64,000 nucleotides of DNA from Icerya purchasi (GCA_039619475.1 CM077115.1:495525352-495589351), one strand, 5' to 3'; positions 23,069 through 35,077 are shown, counted from the first letter of the stretch. Translations and numbers: made by a program. Notes: generated by a model from the letters alone, not told the origin.

Positions 23069-24150
23069 TAATTTTTTTTTTTTTTTTTTTATTTAAATAA
23101 AAATAATAGTGAGGATTTCCATGCGCTGTGTTTAACTACTGAGGCTATTACAGCACATGGAGCCTACTTAGGAAGGTTAAACTCTATGGTATAGGCCGCT
23201 GCTACGCACGAAAGCCAACATAGCTGCGACCGCAGACGGAACGTTCGATAAGATCTTAGAGATAGAGGTGGTAGTGAAATAGGTGGATCTTGGTGCCGCA
23301 AAAGAGAAACATTCGAGAAGGAGGTGAGATGTAGACGGGGCGCTTGGTTGATCATAGAAGAAGCAGACATTTGGGGGTGCTTGTCCCGTGAAGATATACC
23401 CGTGCGAAAGGGTGTGTGACCTGTTCGGAGGCGATTCAAGACAGAAAAATCTCTGTGAGAAATTTCGTCTATGGGCCACCAGGGTTCTGTGGTTGATTTT
23501 ATGCTTCGGAGGAATGTACTTGCGGATTTCCATTCCTGCTGCCATTCTTCTCCAGTTTGGTGCATAAATAAATGGGCCATTGTGGGGGGAAGAGGGGGAT
23601 TACATGGCATTGGAGAGAATAGTGTTGCCTGAGCTGCTCGATTGACGCGCTCATTACCTGGGACTCCTACATGGGCCGGCACCCATAGGAAGGATATTTC
23701 AGAGTTTAGGTGGGATAGTCTGTATAGTAGGTAGTGGACTTTTCTTATCAGGGGGTTTTTGGGTTTTATTTCTGAAATAAGTTGAAGGGAATTTAAGGAG
23801 TCAGTTATAAGTAGGGCCTTTTGGGACTGGGGGTTAGTATCAGTATAGTGTTGAATGCAGAAAACAATCGCATATATTTCAGCGTCCAGGGCTGTGCAGC
23901 AATCATGCAGTCTGACTGACTCTGCTGTTTTTGATACTTCGAAGGAGCATGCCGCCGGTGACTGATAACCTTTTGCCTTCGCTCCATCTGTGTAGAGGCA
24001 TACATGATCGGTGTAGCTCGCTATGGTGTGATAATTTAATAAAAGCTAATGAAAAATATTAATGGTCGGTAAATCCTCGTTTTAAAGTCTATCGGGAATT
24101 CCCCACCAAACTGCATTTGCCTTTAACCATCTATTTTCACGTGTTACAAA
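23069..24150 (-). pseudogene. LINE-B copy: RNase H domain and C-terminus
   Basis: This is the best-preserved RNase H in the window. On the minus strand an uninterrupted frame from about 24,040 to 23,164 shows VCLYTDGAKAKGY (first Asp), ALDAEIYAIVFC (Glu), LLITDSLNSLQL (second Asp) and SFLWVPAHVGVPGNERVNRA. In the last block the usual Asp is replaced by Asn, which should impair catalysis. After it come EEWQQEW and RDFSVLNRLRTGHTPF, the post-RNase H block of LINEs, then a short frameshifted Cys-rich tail. The 3' end is marked by a T run on the plus strand (23,072-23,091), a poly(A) tail for this orientation. A short upstream block (ENRWLKANAVWWGIP, about 24,145) is separated by a stop. No RT remains. 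Confidence 0.88.
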
Positions 24151-24169
24151 TTCCTCGAATCAGTCTCTT

Positions 24170-24197
24170 AATATATATATATATATATATATATATA
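24170..24197. repeat. (TA)n microsatellite
   Basis: Uninterrupted AT dinucleotides between the LINE-B relic and the SINE. Confidence 0.9.
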
Positions 24198-24319
24198 GGT
24201 TTTTGTTTTTAACTAATGATGAGCTGGTAACGCGGAAGCCTAATGGTTAAGGTGTTTAGTTACTAAATCAGGGGCGTCATAGGTTATTGAGACTCGTCTC
24301 GTTCCGGTCCCGATGGTAT

Positions 24320-24628
24320 TAATTACAACGTAATTCTTAGGCTCCCCTCATTAGAAAAAATTACCCAAATTTATGTAATGCAAAATGACCCAAATTTATG
24401 TAATGCAAAATGACCCAAATTTATGTAATGCAAAATGGCCCAATTTTATGTAACGTTTGTTATATTTTGTAGGATTTCTGTGATTATGTTATTATATTCA
24501 TATGGACCGATCTAGAATTACGTTGTAAATTTTGATTATTTTATACAAAGTATAGAAGAAAAAGAGATAGAAATGTAAGCAAGAGGGGTCAAGTGGCACA
24601 GCCCTTTACGAGACCAAAATGGCCGAGT
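24320..24628 (+). mobile_element. Helentron-like non-autonomous element, copy 1 (nested in SINE)
   Basis: The 5' part begins ATTACAACGTAATTCTTAGG. Its inverted partner AGAATTACGTTGTAAAT lies at 24,514-24,530, giving subterminal inverted repeats. Between them is a tandem core, three full 25-bp units (ACCCAAATTTATGTAATGCA..., 24,363-24,437) plus a partial fourth. The 3' part reads AAGTATAGAAG...AGCAAGAGGGGTCAA and ends GACCAAAATGGCCGAG directly against a TA repeat. The same parts occur at 28,725-29,002 and, inverted, at 48,475-48,771. Subterminal repeats, a tandem core and a 3' hairpin next to a TA/T-rich junction match the architecture described for DINE-1/HINE elements. No protein is encoded. 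Confidence 0.75.
24363..24455 (+). repeat. 25-bp tandem repeat core (about 3.7 copies)
   Basis: Units at 24,363, 24,388 and 24,413 are identical 25-mers. A diverged partial unit runs from 24,438. This is the central array of the surrounding element. Confidence 0.9.
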
Positions 24629-26343
24629 TTTTATATATATATAATCTGAAACTGAATACTGCTTATACCAGAAAACTATCTGAGGGAAAGTAAAATTTCA
24701 AATAGAAAGGAACTGGCCACAGGATTCTCTTTAGATCCCTTAGAACTATTAGAACTAGTATGAAAAGCTTAAACTCACAATCCATGATATACCTTATCAG
24801 GGATGTGTGACATATTTTACTGTACTTAATGATGAGCTGGGCTTAAAATCGTTCCTACGAAACGTATACTATTATGTACCGTTTCTAGTTGCTGCTTACA
24901 TAATTACATTTATCACTTGTGTCAATTTTAGCGAGAACAGGTTAGTATAATTAAGTATAAACAAATGATCGAAGAAATCAAATTAGATGCCGCTGTCTAA
25001 TAGGTACGCTACGGTGGCTGAAGATACGACAGTTTAGATCCCCTTTCCGGTTTTTCTACGCACTGTTTTACGCTAAATTTTATTCTAGTGGCACTGTTGA
25101 AAGATTCCATTTAGCAGATGGAAAAAATTTCAAAATACGGTCAAGTGTACCATAAAAATTTTCAATAAAACAAAAAAAATTTAATACGGAATGTAGCCAA
25201 TTTGAAATTTGATTTTTTTGAACAAACGCTCACGTAACTAAATGCGCACGAATGTTTATTGTAATTATAGAATTACAGATACCGTCCTGTCGACCACCGG
25301 TTGCTGATAAACTACAGATGTTTGTTAAGTGTCGAATTTGTAACTGTAGTGTAATGAATCGGTTAAGATGGATCTTTTTAACCGATTTATAAGAACTAAT
25401 GGAAAAGCCAGTTTATAAAAAACCAAGGAAACAAGACCGATAAATTACACTGGCTTTTCTTACACAACACGAATGGCAAGTAAAATTTAAAGTAGTTCGT
25501 AGATTTTTGGAGAGATAGAGCCCGTATCTGGAAGCCGCTAGTATAGAAAAAACTTGAAACGTTTAATACATGTTCTGTCACTGCATTTGCAGAACGTAAA
25601 TTGACTATTTAAAATAATTATTCGTCTAGTGTCCCTTTTTTTATTGTAATCGAAAAAGTGAAAAAACACACAATTACTTAGAACTGTGCATTTTGCGACT
25701 GTTAAAATCGGTCGCATGTCAATGATCCGCTGTATACATATGTATATACACAGTAGACCGTTAACAAAGAAAACAAACATTGCACGCATGTGTATGTATG
25801 TTCCGCGCACCAGATTTTAAACTAATTATTTTTAATTTACTAAAAAAAACAACTTGTGTTTTTTAATGACTAACACGCTTAATCAATTTTTAAAATGTTG
25901 CCGTAATAAACAAACTTTATTGATTATTAATTTTTTTTTTTTTTTTTGAAAATAAAATCGCAAAGACCTAAATGTTAAAGAATTTATAGTTGTATAAAAC
26001 GGCGACTGAAACAAAGAAAAAAAGTGTCGTTATTTACAACTTCAAAGCCCCGTTGTAACTCGAAAATTTTAGGTTTCACATTTTATTCATTTCTCCTCTC
26101 CCCGTACAATCGTCAAATGCAGTCTCGATAAGTTAACTTTGTTTGTAAAGAACTTATAACGAACGCAGTTAATATTAACCGGTTCGTTAATTACGGGAAG
26201 AAATTACGCCCTAAAAATGACACATGGAATAAAGTTTATATAGTAAAAAAAAATCGTTTGTTCGTATCGTTCAGATCTTAGATGTAAGATAGATAGTAGC
26301 GCGACACCTGTTAGGAGTTATCATCAACGTAAATGCAGCAGAT

Positions 26344-26541
26344 TTAGATTTTCTTTTGTTCCTCGTTTTCTTTGGTGGTACGCTTCTTCCTTACAACCGG
26401 TTCAGGATAATCGTACGCTGCCAAATTTAAGGGGGCGAACATTTGAAGCGATCCACGACCGATTGATGTCATTATTGTTTGCACCGCTTTACCGAAATGA
26501 AAAGCTACACGTTTCATTGTGTTGATTGTAACTCTAATCAT
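26344..26541 (-). CDS. Candidate small protein, 65 codons, unrecognised
   Basis: This frame starts at an ATG and has noticeably less AT-biased codon use than its surroundings. It has a mixed, protein-like composition: VAFHFGKAVQTIMTS, then SLQMFAPLNLAAYDYPEPV, then a basic end (RKKRTTKENEEQKKI). There is no signal for a transposon. It could be a small intronless gene, a processed pseudogene of a small basic protein, or chance. No upstream TATA box or downstream AATAAA was confidently placed. Confidence 0.35.
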   Translation of the reverse strand: MIRVTINTMKRVAFHFGKAVQTIMTSIGRGSLQMFAPLNLAAYDYPEPVVRKKRTTKENEEQKKI

Positions 26542-26876
26542 TCTCTATGACGTAACCGCATCCATATATTCTTGAAATTAAATAGGTCCCTGATACTTTC
26601 GGATTGTGCAATTATCGAGTGTCTCTATGTTCCAAACGTATGACACAGTGGATAAAAATTGCCAGGTTTTTGTAAGAAGCCGAGCTCGGTCCACCATTTA
26701 ATAAAAAAATTTTGTTTGTAAGTTACTGATCAACGCATTGTTAACAGTTGGGCGTTTTTTTTTTTTGTTTTTTGTTTTCGTTCGAATGAATCGATGGCAA
26801 TATGAAGGTTCATTTGGTAAATTTTTACCCAACCATTACCGCCCTTTTATATTTCTACAAAAATATGGAATAATGT

Positions 26877-26920
26877 TTTGTTTTTTTTGTTTTTTTTGTT
26901 TTTTTTTTGTTTTTTTTATC
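26877..26920 (+). repeat. (T7-8G)n low-complexity tract
   Basis: Runs of seven to ten T separated by single G residues. Confidence 0.85.
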
Positions 26921-28724
26921 TGTTTGTTCGTATCCACCTTATCTAGGAAGAAGTGTTCAAAGAATAATTAACAAAAAACGTGAAATTCGAAATAAACTCT
27001 GTACAATAATCTTGACTTGTGCACCGTGCAACGTCTAAAATTTTAATTTACATTTAATATTAGATTAAATAATATGTAATTAACGAGCGTAAATAAAAAT
27101 TTAAAATAGATATGCCGCAAACGTTTTTTCGGAGACATTCGATTTTTAGCTAGAAAAGAAAATAGAAAAATATTTCTTTTTTATTTATTTTTTTATCTCT
27201 TAAATTTATAATAAAATGTTATTAGAATAAATTATAATATTGTTTATCGGCATATTCGCACGAGTAGCGCGAGTAGCGGAACTATATATAATCATACATG
27301 AGCTACCTGCATGTGCATATATTTCAGATAGCTCATGTTTACAAAATAAAATAAAATTTATGTTCTTGTATTATACATATATTGCGCGTATTGCCTAACT
27401 AACAAATAAACGTACATGGACTATGTATATGTGTGTGTATGTGTAAGAGGCTTTTGAGAAGTTAAGTTATAATGATTTGTGTAACACTAGTTACATGGCC
27501 CATGACGGACACACTAATATATGAACATCTGTAATCTTTTGATACATACGCTGCATTTGATTTACATTTAATTCTTATCGGTTTTTATCGTTAACGCAGT
27601 TAATAGATTAATATATTAGTATTTCTGTATTTTACAAATACCGTTTTTGTTTTAATTTTTAAAATTCTCGCTGGAATTGTACTAATCGTTAAATTTTTCA
27701 ACACCGAATATTTTTCGTCGGGGAGAAATTTTGTATTACGTTTTTTTTCTATACCAAAAAAAAAAAGTGATTTAAAAAATGATGCAATTCTTACTTTATA
27801 AGTAATATAGAGGTGTGTTGATAGCTACCTACTTGGTAGGCAGTTCAAATCTCCCTGCCACGCGTTGTGACTTCCAAAAATTTCACTAGAACCGGGTTAA
27901 TGTCCTCAGTTAATGCGCGGAAAACGGGAAAAAAAAACACGTGCTACTGAGTCTAATATTTTTTTATTAGGTCTTTTCCAGGTACAAGCGAAACTTTTAG
28001 GAGGCGATATTTTCCGTTCGTGCAGCGGAGAGACCGAATAAAATTCAGTGTACACAAGGAAAACTAATAGTAATTCTAAAACTAGGATAAATTGCATTCA
28101 CGGTACTGTTAAATTTCAGTTAACACTTCAAAATTCTCCCTTAGAATATCGTTCGGGTGAATTCAGCTGTTGCTGTTACGTACCGAAAATCCAAAATATT
28201 ACCGTTTCTGCGTTAATTTTGAATAACAGGCAATTGCAAAATTACGTGCACCCAAAAATTGCAAAAAATTATTAAAAAATTAAATGGATAAAAAAGAAAA
28301 GAAATTTAATTACAATTAAAATCTGTTATGTTTTGTCTTTTTGTTTTTTTTTTTTTTAAATAACAATAGTAAACAATTCACTTGAACCGGAAAAAAATAC
28401 TTTCATTTCTGTTTTTGAAATCGATTTAATCGTGCTGCGTTTAATAAAACGCGATTTAGTTACGTGCTAGCGAAAAGTCATTCGAAAGATCATTTAACAT
28501 CACAATTATACAGGAAAATCGTTTGTCGCACTGTCAGCCCCTTACAAATATGGATAAAGGTAAAGAAAAATATAAAGGTGTGTAGTGCCCAAAAAAATCA
28601 AAAAAAATAAAATATTTTTTAAAATTTTTCTAAAACACCTTTCGATTTTATTAATGAATTACAGTGCTATTTAAGTTTGAAATCCGTGAACCGCAATCGT
28701 ATCGGTCAAGATATGATTATATAT

Positions 28725-29002
28725 TAATTACAACGTAATTCTCAGGCTACCCTCCAATAGAAAAAATGTCATAATTTTATGTAACGAAAAATGTAACGAA
28801 AATATGTCTTAATTTTATGTAATGAAAGTTAAATGTTAGGATAGGATTTTTTTGATTATGTTATTTTTTTTATGTTGATGCCAGTAAGAATTACGTTGTA
28901 AATATTGATCATTTTAACCAAAGTATAGAAAAGAAAGAGACAGAAATTGGAGCAAGAGCGGTCAAGGGGAACATCCCCTTGCGAGGACCAAAATGGCCTA
29001 GT
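28725..29002 (+). mobile_element. Helentron-like non-autonomous element, copy 2
   Basis: It begins AATTACAACGTAATTCTCAGG and carries the inverted partner GTAAGAATTACGTTGTAAAT at about 28,883-28,902. A degenerate array of TAATTTTATGTAACGAAAA-like units lies between. The 3' part has AAAGTATAGAAAAGAAAGAG, a GCAAG...CTTGC hairpin (28,952 to 28,982) and the end GACCAAAATGGCCTAG, which abuts a long TA repeat. It is more diverged than copy 1. Flanks are TA-rich on both sides, so a target duplication cannot be called. Confidence 0.72.
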
Positions 29003-29043
29003 TATATATATATATGCATATATTTATATATATATACATATAC

Positions 29044-29079
<36 letters not shown>

Positions 29080-29080
29080 A
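29003..29080. repeat. (TA)n-(TG)n compound microsatellite
   Basis: TA-rich tract with CATATA interruptions passing into TG repeats, directly at the 3' end of the Helentron-like copy. Confidence 0.85.
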
Positions 29081-31456
29081 TACAGCGCATCCTTAACATT
29101 CGTGAGGATCATGTTCGAATATTTTTAGCGAATGTTAGGTATGTCTTCTATATGGTTGTGCAAGGACCGGGAAGATGAAAAAGTAACTTTTTTAATCAAC
29201 TTAATAAGAACTTCACTCAAAATTAACACTTTTTAGTAATTAAATTAGGCCGGTTTTGTCTTACAATGAAAATTGGCTTAAGATATTGTCGCGTAAAAAT
29301 TAATTTAAAATAATTGCATTAATCGTTTTTCCAAAAGCAATTATAAACCGTGTCGTTTAATTTTTTGTACCGCGTTTAAAAAAGTATCTAAAGGCGCCAA
29401 TTTAATCTGTTTAATTAAAAAGTTACTTCAGTGAAATCTTTTGTTGCTATCCAAAAATCGGAAGCTAGAAAATTCCAAATTAATCGATCATCACGTATTC
29501 AGAATTTTACAATTGGAATATTTTCTACTGTTCTTGTGTAATGGCTTTATTCTTTTTACGCTAGAGTTCTAAAAAATCGTGCGTATACTTGTAATTTGTA
29601 ACGTTGTTCTTTTTAACGTATAGTATGTAACTTATTTTTATCACACATACCGGGCAGGCAATTTTTCAAAAATTCGCATAGTCAATTAAAATTCTCCATA
29701 AGAATCATAGAAAGACTGGAAGTCGAGATGGTTTCCGCTTTTCATAGGTGTATAATATTAAACAGAATACGAGACTGGGGTTAGACCCTAAGATAAATAT
29801 CTTTAGATTGGTCGGTGGAATAAGTCATGCTCGATGACGATTTAAACACGAGTTTTCAGTGCTTACTAAAAAAGAAACGAAACAAAACGACAAAAAATCT
29901 ATTGTGCATCATTTTCTTATGCAAATTAGGTAAAGGTGGAATAGGTGAAAAAAATTACCCCATCGTCGATCGAACGTAAATTATAGATTGACCAACGAAT
30001 AAAATATTCCTATTTTTGCTGTTCGTGTCGTAATATTTATCTTATTTATTTTTGTCCTTAAATGCGTGCTCATTTAATATCTGTTAGTTTACAATAAATA
30101 TAAATCATCTTTCGCTAGGAAAATAATTTTTCTCGTTTTTGGCTTTCGAAGTACTTTCCCATTTTTATTTATTTACTTTTTTTTGAATAAAAATGTACAA
30201 GCGCACTTTTAAAACGGCCGGTTTTACTAATAATTGTAACTGGCGATCTATTTTTTCGATCTACGACGAGTGTCGTACCACGAAATGAACATATAGCGTT
30301 TCCGAATATAATAAAAACGCGACGATTCTAACAAAATTATTGCGTACACAACCATTTCGAGGCTATTGCTGTCGCCTTAATTAGTCATTTCCTTATTTTT
30401 CCGACTATTACTATCATCATTATCATTATCATTATTACGTATTATTATTATTAGTAGTATTATGTAGCAGCGGCCGTCTAATGAATTAACGTTTACATAG
30501 GTTAATTTTACAACGTATACGGATATTGTTCGGCAATTAAGCAGACTGGCCCGTTATTATCTTTGCTAATAATGAAAGTGACCTGAGGAGGACGGGCGAA
30601 ATTAAGAAAAAGCCGGGAGCGCGGAGGTACGGGCCTCGCGATAACCGTACGATTAGTGGGACGGTGGCTGGCGCGGCTTTTTATCGTCGCTGTCGGTCGC
30701 TGTTATCGATGATGCTCGATGTAGACCATGTTACGGCCGATCAGTGTGCTAGCTGCGGAAGGGTGCTGCTACCTCAGTTACACACGGTCGGTAGTCGGTC
30801 ATTGACCCGGGGTTATCATCGGTTTGTTTATGTTTTTTATCCTCTACGAAGTTGGTTAGACGACTAAAGTACAAGTGCCATTTCTTATTATTACATCAAT
30901 CTCGAGGCAGCGGCGAGAGAAGTGCGCGCCGCAGTCTATCCTCGTCGCTGGCCGGTGCACAACCAGAAAACGTATTATTACTAGAGACACAGATACGTAC
31001 GGTTTCGAACCCCCATCGCAGGCAGACTCCTATTGCCGGCTAATATAATACGCGTTCGAAGACGTCCAACAACCGACTATTATCTTATCTGCGCGCTCCG
31101 CAGTTAAGGCTGGGGAATAGTATGTGACCAAAGCACTAACAGCCTCCTGCGATCTGTGCTGATGTGTTATTATCGTTATTCTCGCTATAGTTGTTGATGC
31201 TGCAGACCGGTTCCAGCAGAATCTCCAGAATCGTACGTGTCGTTGAAAAAGAAACGCACAATCGATTAGAGAGGTGCACGACGATATTGTGAGCCTGGCG
31301 ATGAGGCTCTCTGTAACCGACCTGTGGTCGGACAGAGTGAGACGACGGCAACAGAAAGCCCGCGTATAAGATTCAAACGGTTATCCTAGGAGACGACGAA
31401 GACGATCCTCTATAATACATACATGTGTGTACATGTATGCATATTGTACTACGTAC

Positions 31457-31468
31457 ATGTGTGTGTGT

Positions 31469-31549
<81 letters not shown>
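31457..31549. repeat. (GT)(CA)n(TA)n compound microsatellite
   Basis: A short GT run, about eleven CA units and about 29 TA units in series. Confidence 0.95.
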
Positions 31550-31552
<3 letters not shown>

Positions 31553-33490
31553 ACATAGTGTATACACACACACATATGTTTAAAGATACATACATAATAT
31601 GTATATATATTGGACGGACCAACTGGAACTCTTGAGGAGCTGCTGAACGTCACTGTGCGGCATTACATGATAAATTACGCCAAGTGTTTGACATCGTCCA
31701 GTCTCTCTGCCAGATCGGGCACACACGGGCACACTGTCGGCGCGCGCACGCACGCGGGCGCCCCGTCTTCTCGTGTAGCTGTTGCTTTTAGTTCTTTTTG
31801 TCAGGCTGCCCGTTTCGCCAGACCGAAACCAAAAGGCTCAGCAGCATCCTTCCAGGTTGCTGCGCTGGAAATATTATTATTAGTTCCTACTGCTGGGTAA
31901 CATGTTCTACACTCTTATTTTAATTTTCAGTGTCTACGAGGCTGTCAGTGAACTACATTGGTCCCGCTGCTATCCGTCCGTACGTACATGCGCGTACACA
32001 CTATTATAATAGTTGCACTCTGCCTCCCTCTTTAATTTCCATCATCTCCGCACAATACTTTCCGTACAACAACAACAAAACGACTTCTGGTTTGCTGTGC
32101 CCAGTTTACACTGGCCCCCTTGTCTACGGCCGAACATAGTAAAAACTATATCTGATTATTAATGATGAGTCTAACCGAGTTTCTTTACATTCTATCATCT
32201 ATAGGGCTACATCCTGTTAATAAACAAACTATAATAATATCTCCTACAGCACCACTACACTACAGACGGCCAAATATTACACCGATTAAGTCGATAGTTT
32301 TCCTTGTCGTGGCCGTTGCTGTCCTCGTCCTCGTCCCCATCCCCGTCCCCGTCGACGTAGAGAAGGTACAAATGTGCCAACATCGCGGAGCGCACCGTTG
32401 CTAGGTCTGCGCTGTGCGTGACATTGTCTGTACGAGAGAACAGATGTTGCATATTGCAGTCACTAATGTAGCATAAAATACAGTAGCTAGCAACTCTAGC
32501 TGCCACATAAAGGTCATAAACCTATCTTCCGATGACTCCGTGCTATCATATTAATTTTTATACAAACTTTTTTCGACGTCGTTTTTTCCTTTTTCGCTGC
32601 TCCCTGTTCGTAGCACCCCCCCCGTGCCTAATAATGAAACATCTAGGTCACTTTTTTCAACTGCAATAAACGCATCTTATCCCGTTTTACGCGTAATTAC
32701 CTACTCTCTGTAATTTACGCCGAGTGTTCTTAATTGTTGTTATCGTTGTTCTCCGACCGACCGAGTTACGCGCCCCTTTGCCATACGACGAAAGTGTTGA
32801 AGATAAGAATTTTTATTTGCCCCCTCGTCAGTTTGGTTGTCGCAAACACTTGATCGGCTGGCAGTGCCGCGATCCCGTATCATCATCGAGAAAGTGCGCT
32901 ACTCTGTTCAGGATACTTTTTCTTTGTCCCCCCCCCCCACATCAAGGCAGCGAAAGTGAATGAACTTTAACGTTCGTTCCACCGTCAAATGTATACCCGA
33001 AGCGTTTTAAAAATTCGAAATTTATAAAATATAATTACACTAATGAAATTTAATTCATCATTTCCGTACTGGAAGCGCACGGTCGGTTCACAAATATTTT
33101 TCTGTGGCTGAATTTTTTTCCGTTCATAATTCGCATTAGACACGCTTGCGTCGAAACCGTTTCGGTGAAAATAAACGACTGAACAGTTCATTGGACGCCT
33201 ATGAAGGAGTCGTTGTGCACAGAGAAATGAACTAAATAAGAGATCAGAAGGGTAATAAAAACCCTTTTAAGAATACAGCGGTGTAATAGCGCGCGAAGCA
33301 TTAAGACGATTAGAGACCATTGTTAAAAATTAAGTTCCGGTGCTTCTCTTGCGCAAATGCTTCGGTCGGTTCGACAAGCCTAAATACACACACAGTTATG
33401 TCCGGTCAACGATGCAGAAAATCACAATTAACTCAGACTGAATTTAAAATACAAGTAGATACGTGTAAATTAAATTTCGAAATTACCACC

Positions 33491-33576
33491 AAGATGATAA
33501 CCGAGATGATAACCGAGATGATAGCCAAGATGATAACCGAGATGATAGCTGAGATGATAATCGAGAGCCAAGATGA
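33491..33576 (+). repeat. 12-bp minisatellite (AAGATGATAACC-like)
   Basis: About seven units of GAGATGATAACC with few substitutions. Because the unit is a multiple of three, an open frame (33,320-33,604) passes through it as a repeated MITE-like tetrapeptide. The frame is probably a by-product of the repeat. Confidence 0.85.
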
Positions 33577-33956
33577 CCGCCCCACTTTAAATATTTTGAT
33601 CTAATAAATTTGCGTTTCCTTGTAAATGTTTATAAAGGAGTAGTAGTTTTCCGCATCGTCGCATCACTCTCTGATTACTGAAGAATACACTAATTTTCTA
33701 GTATACGCGGTATTTTCCCACGCGAAACTCAAATGCGGGATGTGTTTAAAGGAGGCGGCACACCTTTCCGGTGCGCTTAACACTACCTGAAGGTTAATTG
33801 AAACTTTTTTTAATATATTTCGATAAATGTGCATTATGGTTGTTGAAAATATCGAATTCTATACGGATCTCTAGAATTAATTATTAAAAGTTCATTATTT
33901 ATATACTATAGTACCAGCTTCCTCGTAAGACTTTGCTTGTAAACCCGAAATCTAGA

Positions 33957-34080
33957 AATTACCATTTAAGCGGTACTTGCGTAGATTTTAAGAGTGCCTA
34001 TGATAAAGTTATCCTGAGCACAATGCGTCGTACATCAAAAAGTATTGCCCCCGGTGCATTATGAATTAATGACCCCGCGG
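33957..34080 (+). pseudogene. Reverse transcriptase motif A scrap
   Basis: The frame reads TCVDFKSAYDKVILSTMRR. This corresponds to RT motif A of RTE/jockey-like LINEs (F.DFK.AYD...R..L...M). Both motif-A Asp residues are kept, but no neighbouring RT motif could be joined to it. It is a short, old remnant. Confidence 0.6.
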
Positions 34081-35077
34081 TAATCGTGAAATATAATTGA
34101 GAAATAAGATTAGCCGAAGTTTTGTATTAGGTTCTCGGTTTTTTCCCTATAGGGAACAGCTCTGGTTTAGAATGGCTTCATAATAATGCGCTATTCGACA
34201 GCGGTACAACTTCGCGATGAGGTAAATTGAAGTGGAAACTAAAAAAAAAATTGAACGCGCATAACACGTTTCTTCAAAGCTGGCGAAATATCAACGAGGG
34301 CCTTATTTTCTCCGAGCAATGAAGTGCGGTTCTCCGTTGTTGGTTAAAAACTGGTATTGACACGGTAGTACAAAATAGTTCCCGCGCAGTTTATTTCTTA
34401 CGTAAAATGTAAAATATTTACGAAACAGAAACATTTCTTCAAGGGCTTCTGGATAGAAGTTCCGCTAAACTTTTAGTGATCTATAAAATTCGGTCTGAAA
34501 CAGCCTACGACTAAGAACTAAGATTAAAAAACAGGTGAATCTAAAAAAAGGTGTGGCGTTAAAAATTATGATGCCCCGGCCATTTCGTTTGCTGCGGCTG
34601 TAGAATTTCCGGGGCGTGAATAATATATGCACTTTATAAAAATTTCTAATACTCGGGCTCTATCCGATACAGTGAAAACGGAGGTACAAACACAACGGCC
34701 GACCTGCTGGCAAGTTATATCGAGGTCGCAGTAAAACATCGAAACCGGACAAAATTGTAAAATTCCGTATTATTAATGAAATAGTTCGCTTTAGGTCCTG
34801 TTGTTTTTTTCTTTTTTTTTTTTTTTTTTTTTTGTACATGAGAATATAATGCGAATAAACGAGAAACTCGAACAGTTCAATATTTATGCATGCACTGATA
34901 CAACTGAAAACAAAAGTATACAGCGTATCGTTTTGCAGTAGGAATCTTATTATCGAGAGAATACTTTAATGTACTGGCTTGCAATAACGGCTGCGAGACA
35001 GGAAGTTTTATTAGAAGATAAACACGAGTAGTAACAGCAAAAACATCGCAAAATTTTTCTCTTATCTCGGACGTTTT

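Larger units (their letters stand above)
24214..24840 (+). mobile_element. tRNA-SINE with 14-bp target duplication, split by a second element
   Basis: The 14-base sequence TAATGATGAGCTGG occurs at 24,214-24,227 and again, unchanged, at 24,827-24,840. Just inside the first copy is the tRNA-like head CGCGGAAGCCTAATGGTTAAGG with a B-box-like AGGTTATTGAGACTCG. Just inside the second is the family 3' block CACAATCCATGATATACCTTATC. Relative to the copy at 18,924-19,168, head and body are interrupted by a foreign 310-bp insert at 24,320-24,628. Removing it restores the expected order (head, AATCTGAAAC..., AGAAAGGAACTGG, 3' block). Such long, perfect target duplications are typical of LINE-driven SINE insertion. 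Confidence 0.88.
24841..28724. other. No gene recognised; one small candidate frame
   Basis: AT-rich noncoding sequence. It includes a T-rich (T7-8G)n tract at about 26,877-26,920 and T runs near 25,930. The frame at 26,344-26,541 (minus) is listed separately. Nothing else is supported. Confidence 0.55.
29081..33956. other. Noncoding; GC/CpG-richer island at about 30.6-32.9 kb
   Basis: From about 30,580 to 32,940 the base composition shifts to a more balanced, CpG-containing sequence with few poly(A)/poly(T) runs, apart from the microsatellite at 31,457-31,549. No frame here shows a domain; those at 30,664, 30,852 and 31,610 are short and unsupported. The composition and lack of transposon scraps make it a candidate promoter, 5' UTR or enhancer region. 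The rest is AT-rich spacer. Confidence 0.45.

Noticed and set aside
31373..31653. Open frames through the CA/TA microsatellite
   Set aside because: They translate only the dinucleotide repeat (Tyr-Ile, Thr-His, Cys-Val).
34560..34760. Possible RNase H scrap (TVKTEVQTQ region)
   Set aside because: The resemblance is a few residues only and no catalytic motif could be located.
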